Positions 1 to 9,822 of a stretch of DNA of 64,000 nt are shown piece after piece (positions within the stretch are counted from its first letter, which is position 1; each line of letters begins with the position of its first letter). Both the position numbers and the translations under genes were made by a program. The notes under the pieces are model-generated. The model was not told where the DNA came from. It saw nothing but the letters and a program-made list of their open reading frames with translations, and made no database searches. The DNA comes from Paraburkholderia ginsengisoli NBRC 100965 (GTDB taxonomy: Bacteria; Pseudomonadota; Gammaproteobacteria; Burkholderiales; Burkholderiaceae), in NCBI RefSeq assembly GCF_000739735.1, contig NZ_BBJF01000004.1:682001-746000 (forward strand). Direction: 5' to 3'.

Positions 1-789
1 GATCAGCGACGGGTGCTTGAGCGGCACCGGCTGGCCGTCATAACCGGCGATGAACCCGCACACCGCGATGCGCCCGAATGGATTCATGCGCGCGAGCGTC
101 GCGTCGAGCACGTCGCCGCCGACGTTTTCGAAGTAGCCGTCCACGCCGTCCGGTGTCGCGGCCTTGAGGTCCTGATACAGGTTGCCGCCCTTGTAGTCGA
201 TGCACGCATCGAAGCCAAGCGTCTCCACCACATAACGGCATTTGTCCGCGCCGCCCGCGATGCCGACCGCGCGCGCGCCGGCCAGCTTCGCCAGTTGCCC
301 GACCACGCTGCCCACCGCGCCGCTCGCGGCGCTGACCACGACCGTGTCGCCCGCCTTCGGCGCGATGATCCGGTTCAGACCGTACCAGCCGGTCACGCCC
401 GGCATGCCGACCGGGCCGAGATAGGCGGATAACGGCACGTGCGTGTCGTCGACTTTCTGCACGCCGGCGCCGTTCGACGTGCCGTATTCCTGCCAGCCGA
501 ACATCGCCACGACCTTGTCGCCGACCGCGAACTTCGGATTCTTCGACTCGACCACTTCACCGACCGTGCCACCGATCATCACTTCGTTCAGCGGCTGCGG
601 CGCCGCGTACGACTTGCTGTCGTTCATGCGGCCGCGCATGTACGGGTCGAGCGACAGGAAGTGATTGCGCACGCGCAATTCGCCATCGGCGAGCGGCGCG
701 AGCGGCGTTTCGACGAGCTTGAAATTGTCGGGCGTTACCGCGCCTTGCGGGCGCGAAGCGAGCACGAGTTGACGGTTGATCTGGGACAT
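1..789 (-). CDS. NADP-dependent MDR-family oxidoreductase, 3' end cut by the window
   Basis: The first 263 residues of a medium-chain dehydrogenase/reductase lie here; the C-terminus runs off the left edge. The start begins MSQINRQLVLASRPQG and is preceded by AAGGAG about 9 bases upstream. A GroES-like N-terminal domain has the SLDPYMRGRM motif typical of the zinc-independent CurA/leukotriene B4 12-hydroxydehydrogenase branch. The nucleotide-binding stretch AASGAVGSVVGQLAKLAG follows at about residues 154-171. Members of this branch reduce alpha,beta-unsaturated ketones or aldehydes with NADPH in the cytosol. No zinc-binding cysteines are visible. The true substrate cannot be told from sequence. 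It is divergent in theme from the thioesterase behind it and 140 bp away. Confidence 0.85.
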   Translation of the reverse strand, partial: MSQINRQLVLASRPQGAVTPDNFKLVETPLAPLADGELRVRNHFLSLDPYMRGRMNDSKSYAAPQPLNEVMIGGTVGEVVESKNPKFAVGDKVVAMFGWQEYGTSNGAGVQKVDDTHVPLSAYLGPVGMPGVTGWYGLNRIIAPKAGDTVVVSAASGAVGSVVGQLAKLAGARAVGIAGGADKCRYVVETLGFDACIDYKGGNLYQDLKAATPDGVDGYFENVGGDVLDATLARMNPFGRIAVCGFIAGYDGQPVPLKHPSLI

Positions 790-929
790 GACGGTCGTCT
801 CCTTGAGTTACCGATTGAATCGGTGAATGGTTTGAACGGCGTGCGTGAATGGCGCTGCGTGCGCAAAGGCCGCGATGCAGCGCGTGCGGTCCGCTCGTCT
901 TGCGCTCCATGGCGGTCACATACGGTGAA

Positions 930-1427
930 TCAGCCGTCGCTGGGACCGGGTTTCGCCGACGGGTCGCTGCGCAACCGCTGTTGCGTGACATCGCGGCCGA
1001 CCGCGAGGCGTCGCATGTATTTGAAGGTGCCGAGCGCCTTCGCGACGAAGTGGCCTTCGCTGTCGCGAATCTCGCCTTCGCAGTAGGCCATCGTGGTCGA
1101 GCGATGCAGCACGCGGCCGGTCGCGCGCAACTCCCCGCGGCCCGGCTGCATGAAGTTGACCTTCATCTCGACGGTGACGACACCGACGCCATCGCCGGCG
1201 AGACTGCGTGCGGCCATCGCGAGCGCGACGTCGGCGAGTGTCATCGTGACGCCGCCATGCGCGACGTCCCACGTATTCATGTGATCGGGCTGCAACGGCA
1301 GCACGACTTCGCTGACGCCGTCGGCAGCGGACAAAAGCTGTGCGCCGAGACGATCGACGAACGGGCTTTCGGGCAACGTCGGGTTGCCCGCTGTGGACGA
1401 TTTGGGTGATGAGTTTGAATCGGTCAT
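930..1427 (-). CDS. PaaI-type hotdog-fold thioesterase
   Basis: A 165-residue protein of the PaaI/YbgC-like acyl-CoA thioesterase group. The central motif HMNTWDVAHGGVTMTLADVALAMAA (given here in part: N51, HGG at 58-60, D66) is the usual hotdog active-site stretch, with Asn/His-Gly-Gly and the acidic residue on the long helix. Such enzymes hydrolyse acyl- or aryl-CoA thioesters in the cytosol. The C-terminal 20 residues are polar and probably disordered. It shares strand with the oxidoreductase and with the MocR regulator upstream, but gaps of 140 and 187 bp leave operon membership open. No strong Shine-Dalgarno precedes the ATG. The physiological thioester is unknown. Confidence 0.82.
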   Translation of the reverse strand: MTDSNSSPKSSTAGNPTLPESPFVDRLGAQLLSAADGVSEVVLPLQPDHMNTWDVAHGGVTMTLADVALAMAARSLAGDGVGVVTVEMKVNFMQPGRGELRATGRVLHRSTTMAYCEGEIRDSEGHFVAKALGTFKYMRRLAVGRDVTQQRLRSDPSAKPGPSDG

Positions 1428-1614
1428 TGCGTATTCAGGGTTCGTGGTCGGCGCGGCGCGAGACGGCTTTCGGTGGACGTGAATCGATGGACGTCATTCG
1501 ACGGGCATGAAACATCACAACATGATGGATCACTACGTTGCATTGCATGAGTCGCATCCTGACGTACGCGAAGCGAAGCGAAGCCTCGCGCGCGGCAGCA
1601 GGAAATGATACCCG

Positions 1615-3114
1615 CTATCGCTTGAACGCATGCGCCGCCATCCGTGCCGCCAGGCGCCCCAACCGGCGCACTGCTTCGTCGGCGAGATCGAGATCCGTGC
1701 TCGGACAGCTCAGTCGGATGAAGTGATCGAAACGGCCCGCGTTCGAAAACACGGTTCCCGGCATCACGCGAATACCATCCTCCAGCGCGGCATCGAAGAA
1801 AGCCGCCGACGACACTTCGCGCGGCAACTCGATCCAGAAGAACATGCCGCCGCACGGCGGCGTGAAGCGCGTGCCGTCGGGAAACGATGCCGCCACCGCC
1901 GCCGCCATCCGTTCGCGCTGTAATCGCAAGCCGTCGCGCAAACGCCGCAGATGACGCTCATACGCGCTCGTCTCCAGAAACCCTGCCAGCACGACTTGCG
2001 ACAACTGCTCGTTATGCCGCGATTGCGCGAACTTCAGCATGCCGATGCGCGGATGCCAGCGTCCGCCGTTGATCCAGCCGACCCGCATGCCGGGCGCCAG
2101 CGTCTTGTTGAACGACGTGCAATGGATCACGGTGCCGTCGGTGTCCCACGCTTTCAGCGAGCGCGGCGGCTGTACGCCATCGACGAGCTCGCGGTACGGG
2201 TCGTCCTCGATCAGCGGAATGCCGGCGCGCGCGCACAGTTCGACGAGGCTCGCCTTGTGCGCGTCGGGCATCACGCTGCCGAGCGGATTTTGCAGGTTCG
2301 GCACGACCACTACCGCCTTGATGTCCGGATGCGTGTGCAGCGCGAACGCGAGCGCTTCGATCGCGAGGCCGGTGCTCGGACTGGTCGGAATTTCGAGCGC
2401 GCGCAGGCCGAGGCTTTCGAGCGCCTGCAGCAAACCGAAGAAGCACGGCGATTCGACCGCGACGGTGTCGCCGGGCTGCGTCACCGCGCGCAACGCGAGG
2501 TTCACGGCTTCGATGCCACCGTGCGTCATGATGATGTCGTCCGCGCCGATCTGGATGCCGGCCGCGAGCGCCCGCCGCGCGATCACCGCGCGCAACGCCG
2601 GATCGCCCTGATCGGGACCGGCGGCGGTCAGCAAGGTGGGCCGTGCGCGTAACGCGCGCAGCGCGGCCTTCTGCAACGCGCCGGTCGGATAGAGATCGGG
2701 CGACGCGGTCGCGCCGCCCAGATTCAGCGCGTGCGGATAGCGCTGGTACGTCGACACGAGCGTCGAAATCGCCGAGTGAATGCCGACGAACTGCGCGGCG
2801 CCCGGCAGCGCGAGGTCGGGTTCGGCGGCCGCCGGCAACGCAGCCTGCGGCGGCACGCGCACGAAGTAGCCGGCGCGCGGCCGGGCGTCGATCAGCGCGG
2901 CGCGCTCCAGCACGCGATAGCTCTCGGTCGCGGTCGCGAGACTCACGCCGTGGCGCTGCATGAACGCGCGCATCGACGGCATGCGATCGCCCGGACGCAG
3001 CACGCCGTTGCCTATTGCGCGGCGGTATTGGTCGGCCAGTTGGCGATAAAGCGGCTGGCTGTCGGTTGGCCGCTCGGCCGACGGGTCCGCCCGGTTCAGA
3101 ATGGTTTCGGTCAT
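1615..3114 (-). CDS. MocR-type GntR regulator with aminotransferase domain
   Basis: 499 residues. The N-terminus (about 20-88) is a GntR winged helix: PLYRQLADQYRRAI, then RPGDRMPSMRAF and a helix-turn-helix with SYRVLERAALI. The rest is a fold-type I aminotransferase domain, with the PLP lysine (K337) in HCTSFNKTLAPGMRVGW and the Asn/Asp/Tyr set of the family (VVPNLQNPLGSV, EDDPYREL). MocR proteins use PLP or an amino-acid aldimine as effector rather than as a catalyst and often control a divergent gene; here that is the DUF2917 gene, 178 bp away. I start at the ATG at 3114 (MTETILNRADP) because the 24-residue upstream extension is not family-like. The regulated pathway is not evident. Confidence 0.88.
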   Translation of the reverse strand: MTETILNRADPSAERPTDSQPLYRQLADQYRRAIGNGVLRPGDRMPSMRAFMQRHGVSLATATESYRVLERAALIDARPRAGYFVRVPPQAALPAAAEPDLALPGAAQFVGIHSAISTLVSTYQRYPHALNLGGATASPDLYPTGALQKAALRALRARPTLLTAAGPDQGDPALRAVIARRALAAGIQIGADDIIMTHGGIEAVNLALRAVTQPGDTVAVESPCFFGLLQALESLGLRALEIPTSPSTGLAIEALAFALHTHPDIKAVVVVPNLQNPLGSVMPDAHKASLVELCARAGIPLIEDDPYRELVDGVQPPRSLKAWDTDGTVIHCTSFNKTLAPGMRVGWINGGRWHPRIGMLKFAQSRHNEQLSQVVLAGFLETSAYERHLRRLRDGLRLQRERMAAAVAASFPDGTRFTPPCGGMFFWIELPREVSSAAFFDAALEDGIRVMPGTVFSNAGRFDHFIRLSCPSTDLDLADEAVRRLGRLAARMAAHAFKR

Positions 3115-3292
3115 GAGCCGATGGTGCGGACAGTTCGCGCGCCGCGACAGATACACATCGGCGCGATTCGGACCGATACAGCGCACCGGAATGCGTGGCT
3201 GTAGCGGTTCAGATTATCGGCAGTTGCGGCTGTTTTCACGTGGACGGACTCACTAAGCTGGATGGCATGAAAACGGTTTGAAGGAATCTGTC

Positions 3293-3670
3293 ATGCACGA
3301 TCGTGAATCCCGCGCCGGCAGCTTGCGTCGCACTCCAGCGTCACCGGTCGCGGCCGGTCAAATCGTGATGCGCGACCTGCGCGCCGGCAGTTCGATCGTG
3401 GCCGTCGAAGGCGATCTGCAACTCGGTTTTCGCGACCGTTCTCTTGCATGGCTCAGCGACGCGGTGCCGCTCACGTCGATCATCCTGCGCGAAGGCGAAT
3501 GCTGCGTGACGCCGCAACACGGCATCGTGTCGATCAGCTCGGCGCATGCGAATGCCGCCGCGTTCATCGTGCTGCCGTCGCATGCCGGGGCGAGCGTTTA
3601 TGGCAGGATGCGCGAGGCCGCGCAGCATCTCGCCGGCCTCGTGCGCACCCGCTTGCGGCGCACCGCCTGA
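3293..3670 (+). CDS. DUF2917 domain protein
   Basis: 125 residues. The body (about 25-105) matches the DUF2917 pattern: a leading QIVMRDLRAG, then GDLQLGFRDRSLAWL, a LREGECCVTPQHGIVSISS stretch and a hydrophobic end AAFIVLPS. The fold is probably a small cupin-like beta barrel; no function is established. I choose the ATG at 3293 since AAGGAA lies 7 bases upstream; a TTG at 3278 would add five residues without a better signal. It is transcribed divergently from the MocR regulator, which makes it a plausible target. There are no membrane segments or signal peptide. Confidence 0.75.
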   Translation: MHDRESRAGSLRRTPASPVAAGQIVMRDLRAGSSIVAVEGDLQLGFRDRSLAWLSDAVPLTSIILREGECCVTPQHGIVSISSAHANAAAFIVLPSHAGASVYGRMREAAQHLAGLVRTRLRRTA

Positions 3671-3738
3671 CAGCCCGCGGCTCACGCGACGCCGCCCGGT
3701 ACAATGCGTGACCAACCGCTTCCTTCGAGGTGCCGGTC

Positions 3739-4251
3739 ATGTTCTTCCCACGCGCGCCGCTGTCCGGCCGTCTGTCCCGTCTCTGCCGCCTGTTCGCCGT
3801 CGCCGTCTTCGTCACGTTGACGCTCAACGGCTGCGCCGGCCTGTTCGGAGCCGACCCGTTGCGCGTCAGCGTGGCCGGCATCGAACCGATAGCAGGCCAG
3901 GGGTTGGAGATGCGCTTTAACGTCAAACTGCGCGTGCAGAATCCCAACGACTCGACGGTCAGCTTCAGCGGCGTGTCGCTCGATCTCGAACTGAACGGCA
4001 AGTCGTTCGCGAGCGGCGTCAGCGACCAGAGCGGCACGGTGCCGCGCTTCGGCGAAACCGTCGTCAGCGTGCCGCTGACCGTGCCGGCGTTCGCCGCCGT
4101 TCGCCAGGCCTTTGCGTTCGCGGGCGCCGCGCAGTCGGGGGAGGTTCCGTACATCCTGCGCGGCAAGCTCGCGGGCGGCTTGACCGGTACGACGCGCTTC
4201 ATCAGTCAGGGGACGTTGAGCCTCGCGTCCCTTGGGGCAGCGTCGCCATGA
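3739..4251 (+). CDS. LEA type 2 family lipoprotein
   Basis: 170 residues. A signal peptide with a hydrophobic core (AVAVFVTLTLNG) ends in the lipobox L-N-G-C with the lipidated cysteine at residue 32. The mature part carries one LEA-2/WHy domain: RFNVKLRVQNPNDSTVSFSG is the typical strand with the conserved NPN, followed by a second strand ending in VPLTVPAF. Bacterial WHy lipoproteins sit in the periplasmic face of a membrane and have been linked to stress protection; its exact role is unknown. An upstream GTG at 3730 is in frame, but the ATG at 3739 gives a better signal peptide. It converges with the thiolase gene downstream. Confidence 0.85.
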   Translation: MFFPRAPLSGRLSRLCRLFAVAVFVTLTLNGCAGLFGADPLRVSVAGIEPIAGQGLEMRFNVKLRVQNPNDSTVSFSGVSLDLELNGKSFASGVSDQSGTVPRFGETVVSVPLTVPAFAAVRQAFAFAGAAQSGEVPYILRGKLAGGLTGTTRFISQGTLSLASLGAASP

Positions 4252-4383
4252 GATCGGCGTGGCGGCCTTCGAGCCGCTGAGTCTCGCGACCCGTGGCATC
4301 GAAAAACACCCGCTACACGTTCGGCGCGGACTGCTTGCTACTCCCGCGCGCTCACATGCGCGGCGGCCCGACCCCGGTTGCGA

Positions 4384-5562
4384 TCAAACCACTTCGAACA
4401 ATCCCGCCGCGCCCTGCCCGCCGCCGATGCACATCGTCACGACAACCAGCTTCGCGCCGCGCCGCTTGCCTTCGATCAACGCATGGCCGGTCAACCGCGC
4501 GCCCGACACGCCATACGGATGGCCGACCGCGATCGCGCCGCCGTTCACGTTCAACCGGTCCTGCGGAATGCCGAGTTTGTCCGCGCAATACAGCACCTGC
4601 ACCGCGAACGCTTCGTTCAGTTCCCACAGGTCAATGTCCTCGACCTTCAGACCCGCCTGCTTGAGCAACTTCGGCACTGCGAACACCGGGCCGATGCCCA
4701 TTTCGTCTGGCTCGCAACCGGCCACCGCGAAGCCGCGGAAAATGCCGAGCGGTTGCAGACCTTCACGCTCCGCGACCTTCGCGTTCATCACGACGCACGC
4801 CGACGCGCCGTCCGAGAACTGACTCGCGTTGCCCGCGGTGATGACGCCGCCCGGCATCGCGGTGCGAATCTTCGACACGCCTTCGAGCGTCGTATCGGCG
4901 CGAATGCCTTCGTCGCCGCTGACGGTCACTTCCTTCGTGAATAGACGGCCGCTCGCTTTGTCGGCGACGCCGGCGAGCACCGTCAACGGCACGATCTCGT
5001 CCTTGAACCTGCCCGCTTCGAGCGCGGCCGCCGCGCGCTGTTGCGAGCGCACGCCGTATTCGTCCTGACGTTCCTTCGAGATCGAATAGCGCTTCGCGAC
5101 GTTCTCGGCGGTCTGCAACATCGACCAGTAGATTTCCGGCTTGTTCTTGCTGAGCCAGCCTTCGGCCATCATGTGGCGGTTCATCTCGTTCTGCACGCAC
5201 GAGATCGATTCCACGCCGCCGGCGACGAACACGTCGCCTTCACCGGCGATCACACGCTGCGCGGCGAGCGCGATGGTTTGCAGACCCGACGAGCAGAAAC
5301 GGTTCACCGTCATGCCGGGCACCGTGACCGGCAAGCCGGCGCGCAATGCGATCTGGCGCGCGATGTTGCCGCCGGTCGCGCCTTCCGGATTCGCGCAACC
5401 CATGATCACGTCTTCGACGCGCGCCGGGTCCAGCTTCGCGCGTTCGACGGCGGCTTGCGTCACGTGGCCGCCGAGCGTCGCGCCGTGCGTCATGTTGAAA
5501 CCGCCGCGCCATGATTTGGCGAGACCCGTGCGGGCGGTCGATACGATTACAGCGTCAGTCAT
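4384..5562 (-). CDS. acetyl-CoA C-acyltransferase (thiolase)
   Basis: 392 residues, the normal thiolase length. It catalyses the last step of beta-oxidation, CoA-dependent cleavage of 3-ketoacyl-CoA, or the reverse condensation. The nucleophilic cysteine is C90 in [14 protein letters not shown]; the catalytic histidine is in the [10 protein letters not shown] stretch; the second cysteine is in [14 protein letters not shown] at the C-terminus. The ATG at 5562 has GGAGA five bases upstream. The next gene upstream on the same strand encodes the hydratase/dehydrogenase (gap 105 bp), so substrate can pass straight from one to the other. The FadI/FadA-like pattern [15 protein letters not shown] supports a degradative acyltransferase rather than a PHB-type PhaA. 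Confidence 0.93.
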   Translation of the reverse strand: MTDAVIVSTARTGLAKSWRGGFNMTHGATLGGHVTQAAVERAKLDPARVEDVIMGCANPEGATGGNIARQIALRAGLPVTVPGMTVNRFCSSGLQTIALAAQRVIAGEGDVFVAGGVESISCVQNEMNRHMMAEGWLSKNKPEIYWSMLQTAENVAKRYSISKERQDEYGVRSQQRAAAALEAGRFKDEIVPLTVLAGVADKASGRLFTKEVTVSGDEGIRADTTLEGVSKIRTAMPGGVITAGNASQFSDGASACVVMNAKVAEREGLQPLGIFRGFAVAGCEPDEMGIGPVFAVPKLLKQAGLKVEDIDLWELNEAFAVQVLYCADKLGIPQDRLNVNGGAIAVGHPYGVSGARLTGHALIEGKRRGAKLVVVTMCIGGGQGAAGLFEVV

Positions 5563-5667
5563 GCGTGTCTCCAACTTTCAGATGTCGATCGTGGCGCGTC
5601 GGCGAATCGCCGTGCGGCTTGGGCGCCGCAGCGCGCCACCTCGGTCGGTTTGATTCGAGCGGTCCGC

Positions 5668-7758
5668 TCAGCCGTTAAACCCACGGCCCTCTGCGGCCAG
5701 CTTCGCGATGCCCGGCGCGAGTTGCCACGCGTCGCCGTTCGGCCGTGCCGCGTAACGGCGAATCGCGCGCTCGACGTTGTAGAGCCCAACGGTGTCCGCA
5801 TACAGCATCGGGCCGCCGCGATAGAGCGGAAAACCATAGCCGGTCAGATAGACCATATCGATATCCGACGCCTTCGACGCGATACCTTCCTCGAGAATCT
5901 TCGCGCCTTCATTGACGAGCGCGAACACGAGACGCTCGACGATCTCCTCGTCGCTGATCTTGCGGCGCTCGGCGTTGGTTTCCTTCGAGAACGCGCCGAT
6001 CATCTCGTCGACCACTTTCGACGGATACGCGGTGCGGTCGCCCGCCTTGTAGTCGTACCAGCCGCCGCCGGTCTTCTGACCGAAGCGCCCGGTCTCGCAC
6101 AAACGGTCGGCGATCTTCGAGTAGTGCATGTCAGGATGTTCCTGATAGCGGCGCTTGCGAATCGCCCAGCCGATGTCGTTGCCGGCCAGATCGCTCATGC
6201 GGAACGGGCCCATCGCGAAGCCGAACTTCTCGATGGCCTTGTCCACCTGCGCGGGCAGCGCGCCCTCTTCGAGCATGAAGAGCGCCTGACGGATGTACTG
6301 CTCGATCATCCGGTTGCCGATGAAGCCGTCGCACACGCCCGACACCACCGCCGTCTTTTTTATCTTCTTCGCGAGCTTCATCACGGTGGCGAGCACGTCT
6401 TTGGCGGTCGCCTTGCCACGCACCACTTCGAGCAGTTTCATCACGTTGGCCGGGCTGAAGAAGTGCATGCCGACCACATCCTGCGGGCGCTTCGTGAACG
6501 CGGCGATCTTGTCGACGTCGAGCGTCGACGTGTTGGAGGCCAGGATCGCGCCGGGCTTGGCCACTTCGTCGAGACGCCTGAACACCTGCTCTTTCACGCC
6601 GAGTTCTTCGAACACGGCTTCGACGATCAGGTCCGCGCTCTTCAGGTCGTCGTAGGACAGCGTCGGCGTGATCAGCGCCATGCGCTGTTCGAGCGCTTCG
6701 GGCTTGAGCTTGCCCTTCTTCACGGTGGCTTCGTAGTTCTTGCGGATCGTCGCCACGCCGCGGTCGAGCGCTTCCTGTTTCGTTTCCAGCAGCGTGACCG
6801 GAATGCCCGCGTTGATGAAGTTCATCGCGATGCCGCCGCCCATCGTGCCCGCGCCGATCACGGCGACCGTCGCGATGTCGCGCGTCGGCGTGTCGGAAGG
6901 CACGTCGGGGATCTTGCTTGCCGCGCGTTCGCCGAAGAACGCATGACGCAGCGCGTGGCTCTCCGGCGTCTGCACCAGCGCGACGAAGCATTCGCGCTCG
7001 AATGCGAGGCCCTTGTCGAAGCCGTTCTGCACGCCCGCTTCCACGGCGTCGATACATTTGTGCGGCGCCGGGAAGTTCTTTGCGATCCCCGCGACGCTGT
7101 TGCGCGCGAACTGGATGAAGCCGGCCGCATTCGGATGCTCGATCTTACGGTCGCGCACTTTCGGATGCGGGCCTGTCTTCGCGCCGACCTTGCGGGCGAA
7201 CGCGAGCGCCGCTTCGGCGAGCTCGCCCGGCGTCGCGACGACTTCGTCGAACAGACCCGAGTCGGCCAGTTTCTCCGACAGCACGGGCGTGCCGGAGACG
7301 ATCATGTTCAACGACGCTTCGAGACCAATCGCGCGCGGCAGACGCTGCGTGCCGCCCGCGCCCGGCAGAATGCCGAGCTTCACTTCCGGCAGCGCGATCT
7401 GCGCGCCCGACGAGGCGATGCGGTAATGCGCGCCGAGCGCCAGTTCCAGCCCGCCGCCCATCGCGACGCTGTGAATGGCCGCGACCACCGGCTTCGCGCT
7501 GCCTTCGACGACCTTGATGACCGTCGCGAGCGTCGGCTCCTGGGTCGCTTTCGGCGTATTGAATTCGGTAATGTCGGCGCCGCCCGAGAAGGCCTTGCCC
7601 GCGCCGGCCAGCACGATGGCCTTGATGGCCGGATCGTTCTGCGCGCGCTCCACGCCTTCGACGATGCCCGCTCGCGTCGACAGGCCGAGGCCGTTCACCG
7701 GAGGATTGTTCAGCGTGATGACGGCCACGCCGTCATGAGTTGTGTAGTCCACTGCCAT
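5668..7758 (-). CDS. bifunctional enoyl-CoA hydratase / 3-hydroxyacyl-CoA dehydrogenase
   Basis: 696 residues, FadB/FadJ-like alpha subunit of the beta-oxidation complex. The N-terminal crotonase domain (1-180) has the oxyanion loop [12 protein letters not shown] and both catalytic glutamates: E105 in [11 protein letters not shown] and E125 in [11 protein letters not shown]. The NAD-binding dehydrogenase domain begins near residue 293 with [17 protein letters not shown], and its catalytic His is in [17 protein letters not shown]. The C-terminal dehydrogenase domains end with [16 protein letters not shown] start at [10 protein letters not shown]; the 28 residues upstream in frame are not family-like. 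Together with the adjacent thiolase it would carry out three successive beta-oxidation steps. No acyl-CoA dehydrogenase gene is in the window. Confidence 0.93.
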   Translation of the reverse strand: MAVDYTTHDGVAVITLNNPPVNGLGLSTRAGIVEGVERAQNDPAIKAIVLAGAGKAFSGGADITEFNTPKATQEPTLATVIKVVEGSAKPVVAAIHSVAMGGGLELALGAHYRIASSGAQIALPEVKLGILPGAGGTQRLPRAIGLEASLNMIVSGTPVLSEKLADSGLFDEVVATPGELAEAALAFARKVGAKTGPHPKVRDRKIEHPNAAGFIQFARNSVAGIAKNFPAPHKCIDAVEAGVQNGFDKGLAFERECFVALVQTPESHALRHAFFGERAASKIPDVPSDTPTRDIATVAVIGAGTMGGGIAMNFINAGIPVTLLETKQEALDRGVATIRKNYEATVKKGKLKPEALEQRMALITPTLSYDDLKSADLIVEAVFEELGVKEQVFRRLDEVAKPGAILASNTSTLDVDKIAAFTKRPQDVVGMHFFSPANVMKLLEVVRGKATAKDVLATVMKLAKKIKKTAVVSGVCDGFIGNRMIEQYIRQALFMLEEGALPAQVDKAIEKFGFAMGPFRMSDLAGNDIGWAIRKRRYQEHPDMHYSKIADRLCETGRFGQKTGGGWYDYKAGDRTAYPSKVVDEMIGAFSKETNAERRKISDEEIVERLVFALVNEGAKILEEGIASKASDIDMVYLTGYGFPLYRGGPMLYADTVGLYNVERAIRRYAARPNGDAWQLAPGIAKLAAEGRGFNG

Positions 7759-7939
7759 CTGCCTGCCTCCATGCGATCCATGCAATGAGGCGGTGCGTTG
7801 CGCGCCGCCTGTCCGGTTTTGTCGAGCCGGGTGAATGGCCAATGAATGCCCATTCGGGTCCGGCTCATTGTCCGTCTTTCAACCGATTGTTTCCGGGTCA
7901 GCAGGCAGAATACACAGAAAAGCACGATCGTTCAATTTA

Positions 7940-9619
7940 TCAGGGGGCGGGGTTTCCCCTGGAGAGCGGGCAATTCGCTTCGTCTTCGAGCGCGGACGGC
8001 AGTACGTGATCGCGGAAAATGTCGCGCAGTTTCAGTTTTTGCAGCTTGCCCGTGGCCGTGTGCGGCAGTTCGTCGACGAACGCGACATCGTCGGGAATCC
8101 ACCATTTGGCCACCTTGCCGTCGTAGAACGCGAGCAGTTCCTCGCGCGTCACGTCGAAGCCCGCGCGCTTGACGACCACCAGCAGCGGACGCTCGGTCCA
8201 CTTCGGATGCGCGCACGCGATACACGCCGCTTCCGCCACCGCCGGATGCGCGATCGCGACGTTCTCGATGTCGATCGAGCTGATCCATTCGCCACCGGAC
8301 TTGATTACGTCCTTCGAACGGTCGGTGATGTGCAGGAAGCTGTCGCGGTCGATGGTGGCGACGTCGCCGGTCGGAAACCAGCCGTCCACCAACGGCGAGT
8401 CGTCCTTGCGGAAGTACCGGTCGATCACCCACGGCCCGCGCACATGCAGGTCGCCGAACGCGACGCCGTCCCACGGCAATTCCTGTCCGTCCTCGCCGAC
8501 GATCTTCATGTCGACGCCATACATCACATGCCCCTGCTTTTCGAGCAGTGCGCGCTGCTCGGCGAGCGGCCGCTGGCTCTGCTCCCAGGTGAGCTTCGCG
8601 AGGGTGCCGAGCGGCGACATCTCGGTCATGCCCCAGGCGTGGATCACCTGCACGCCGTAGTCGTCCTCGAACGTGCGCAGCATGGCCGGCGGACACGCGG
8701 AGCCGCCGATCACCGTGCGATCGAGCGACGAGAACTTCACGCCCGCCTCGCGCATGTAGTTCAGCAAGCCGAGCCACACCGTCGGCACGCCCGCAGAATA
8801 GGTGACGCGCTCGCTCTCCATCAGCTCGTAGAGCGACTTGCCGTCGAGGTCCTTGCCGGGGAACACGAGCTTCGCGCCGGTCAGCGGCGCCGCGTGCGGA
8901 ATACCCCACGCGTTCACATGGAACATCGGCACGACCGGCAGCACCGCGTCGCGCGCGGACAGGCCCATCGCGTCGGGCAACGACGCGCCGAACGCATGCA
9001 GCACCGTCGAGCGATGCGAATACAGCGCGCCCTTCGGATTGCCGGTGGTGCCGGATGTGTAGCAAAGGTACGAGGCCTGGCGCTCGTCGATGGGCGGCCA
9101 CTCGAAGTGGCCGTCCTGCGCGGCCATCAACGTCTCGTAGCAAAGCACCGGCGTTTGCATGGCCGGCAGATGCGCTTCGTCGCTCAGCGCGATCCAGCCG
9201 CGCACCTTCGGGCATTGCGGCGCGAGCACGTCGACGAGCGGCGCGAACGTGATGTCGAACAGCACGTAGGCGTCGTCGGCGTGATTGACGATGTAGGCGA
9301 TCTGATCGGGAAAGAGGCGCGGGTTGATCGTGTGGCAGACGGCGCCGAAGCCGGTCGTGCCGTAATACGCTTCCAGATGCCGGTAGCCGTTCCATGCGAG
9401 GGTCGCGACCCGCTCGCCGGGTTGGACGCCCAACGCGATCAGCGCCTGCGCGAGCTGCTTCGCGCGCTGCTCGCAATCGCGATAGGTGTAGCGATGCAGA
9501 TCGCCCTCGATGCGCCGCGAGACGATCTCGGTGCTGCCGAAATGCCGTGCGGCATGCGTGAGCAGCGAGGACACGGTGAGCGGCACATCCATCATCTGGC
9601 CCAGCAGCGGCGTCGTCAT
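7940..9619 (-). CDS. AMP-forming acyl-CoA ligase
   Basis: 559 residues of the adenylate-forming superfamily. The P-loop-like motif [16 protein letters not shown], the A5 motif [11 protein letters not shown], the A7 aspartate in [11 protein letters not shown] and the A10 lysine in [16 protein letters not shown] are all present. The N-terminus [20 protein letters not shown] and the overall pattern resemble the DmdB/3-methylmercaptopropionyl-CoA ligase and medium-chain acyl-CoA synthetase branch. The enzyme activates a carboxylic acid to its CoA thioester with ATP. Same strand as the hydratase/dehydrogenase and thiolase (gap 181 bp), consistent with a fatty-acid or related acid catabolic set. 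The precise acid is not readable from sequence; the start has a GGAGACC Shine-Dalgarno. Confidence 0.9.
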   Translation of the reverse strand: MTTPLLGQMMDVPLTVSSLLTHAARHFGSTEIVSRRIEGDLHRYTYRDCEQRAKQLAQALIALGVQPGERVATLAWNGYRHLEAYYGTTGFGAVCHTINPRLFPDQIAYIVNHADDAYVLFDITFAPLVDVLAPQCPKVRGWIALSDEAHLPAMQTPVLCYETLMAAQDGHFEWPPIDERQASYLCYTSGTTGNPKGALYSHRSTVLHAFGASLPDAMGLSARDAVLPVVPMFHVNAWGIPHAAPLTGAKLVFPGKDLDGKSLYELMESERVTYSAGVPTVWLGLLNYMREAGVKFSSLDRTVIGGSACPPAMLRTFEDDYGVQVIHAWGMTEMSPLGTLAKLTWEQSQRPLAEQRALLEKQGHVMYGVDMKIVGEDGQELPWDGVAFGDLHVRGPWVIDRYFRKDDSPLVDGWFPTGDVATIDRDSFLHITDRSKDVIKSGGEWISSIDIENVAIAHPAVAEAACIACAHPKWTERPLLVVVKRAGFDVTREELLAFYDGKVAKWWIPDDVAFVDELPHTATGKLQKLKLRDIFRDHVLPSALEDEANCPLSRGNPAP

Positions 9620-9822
9620 AAAACGGGGTCTCCTCGGCTTGTCGTTTCGATTGGGTGTGCGGTCCGGGAGCCGATGGGCGCGATGGGATGCGACGGGTGC
9701 GTGTGCCTGCGCCGCCGGCGAGATCCGCGCGACCCGCGAAGCCAGTGGAGCATAGTCCAAAGGCCGGCCAGCAGCTCCGCGGGCGCGGACTTACAATATC
9801 GGTTAATCCAGAGGCGCTCAAT

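Noticed and set aside
5650..7788. 712-residue open frame opposite the hydratase/dehydrogenase gene
   Set aside because: Same artefact; the minus strand carries all catalytic motifs.
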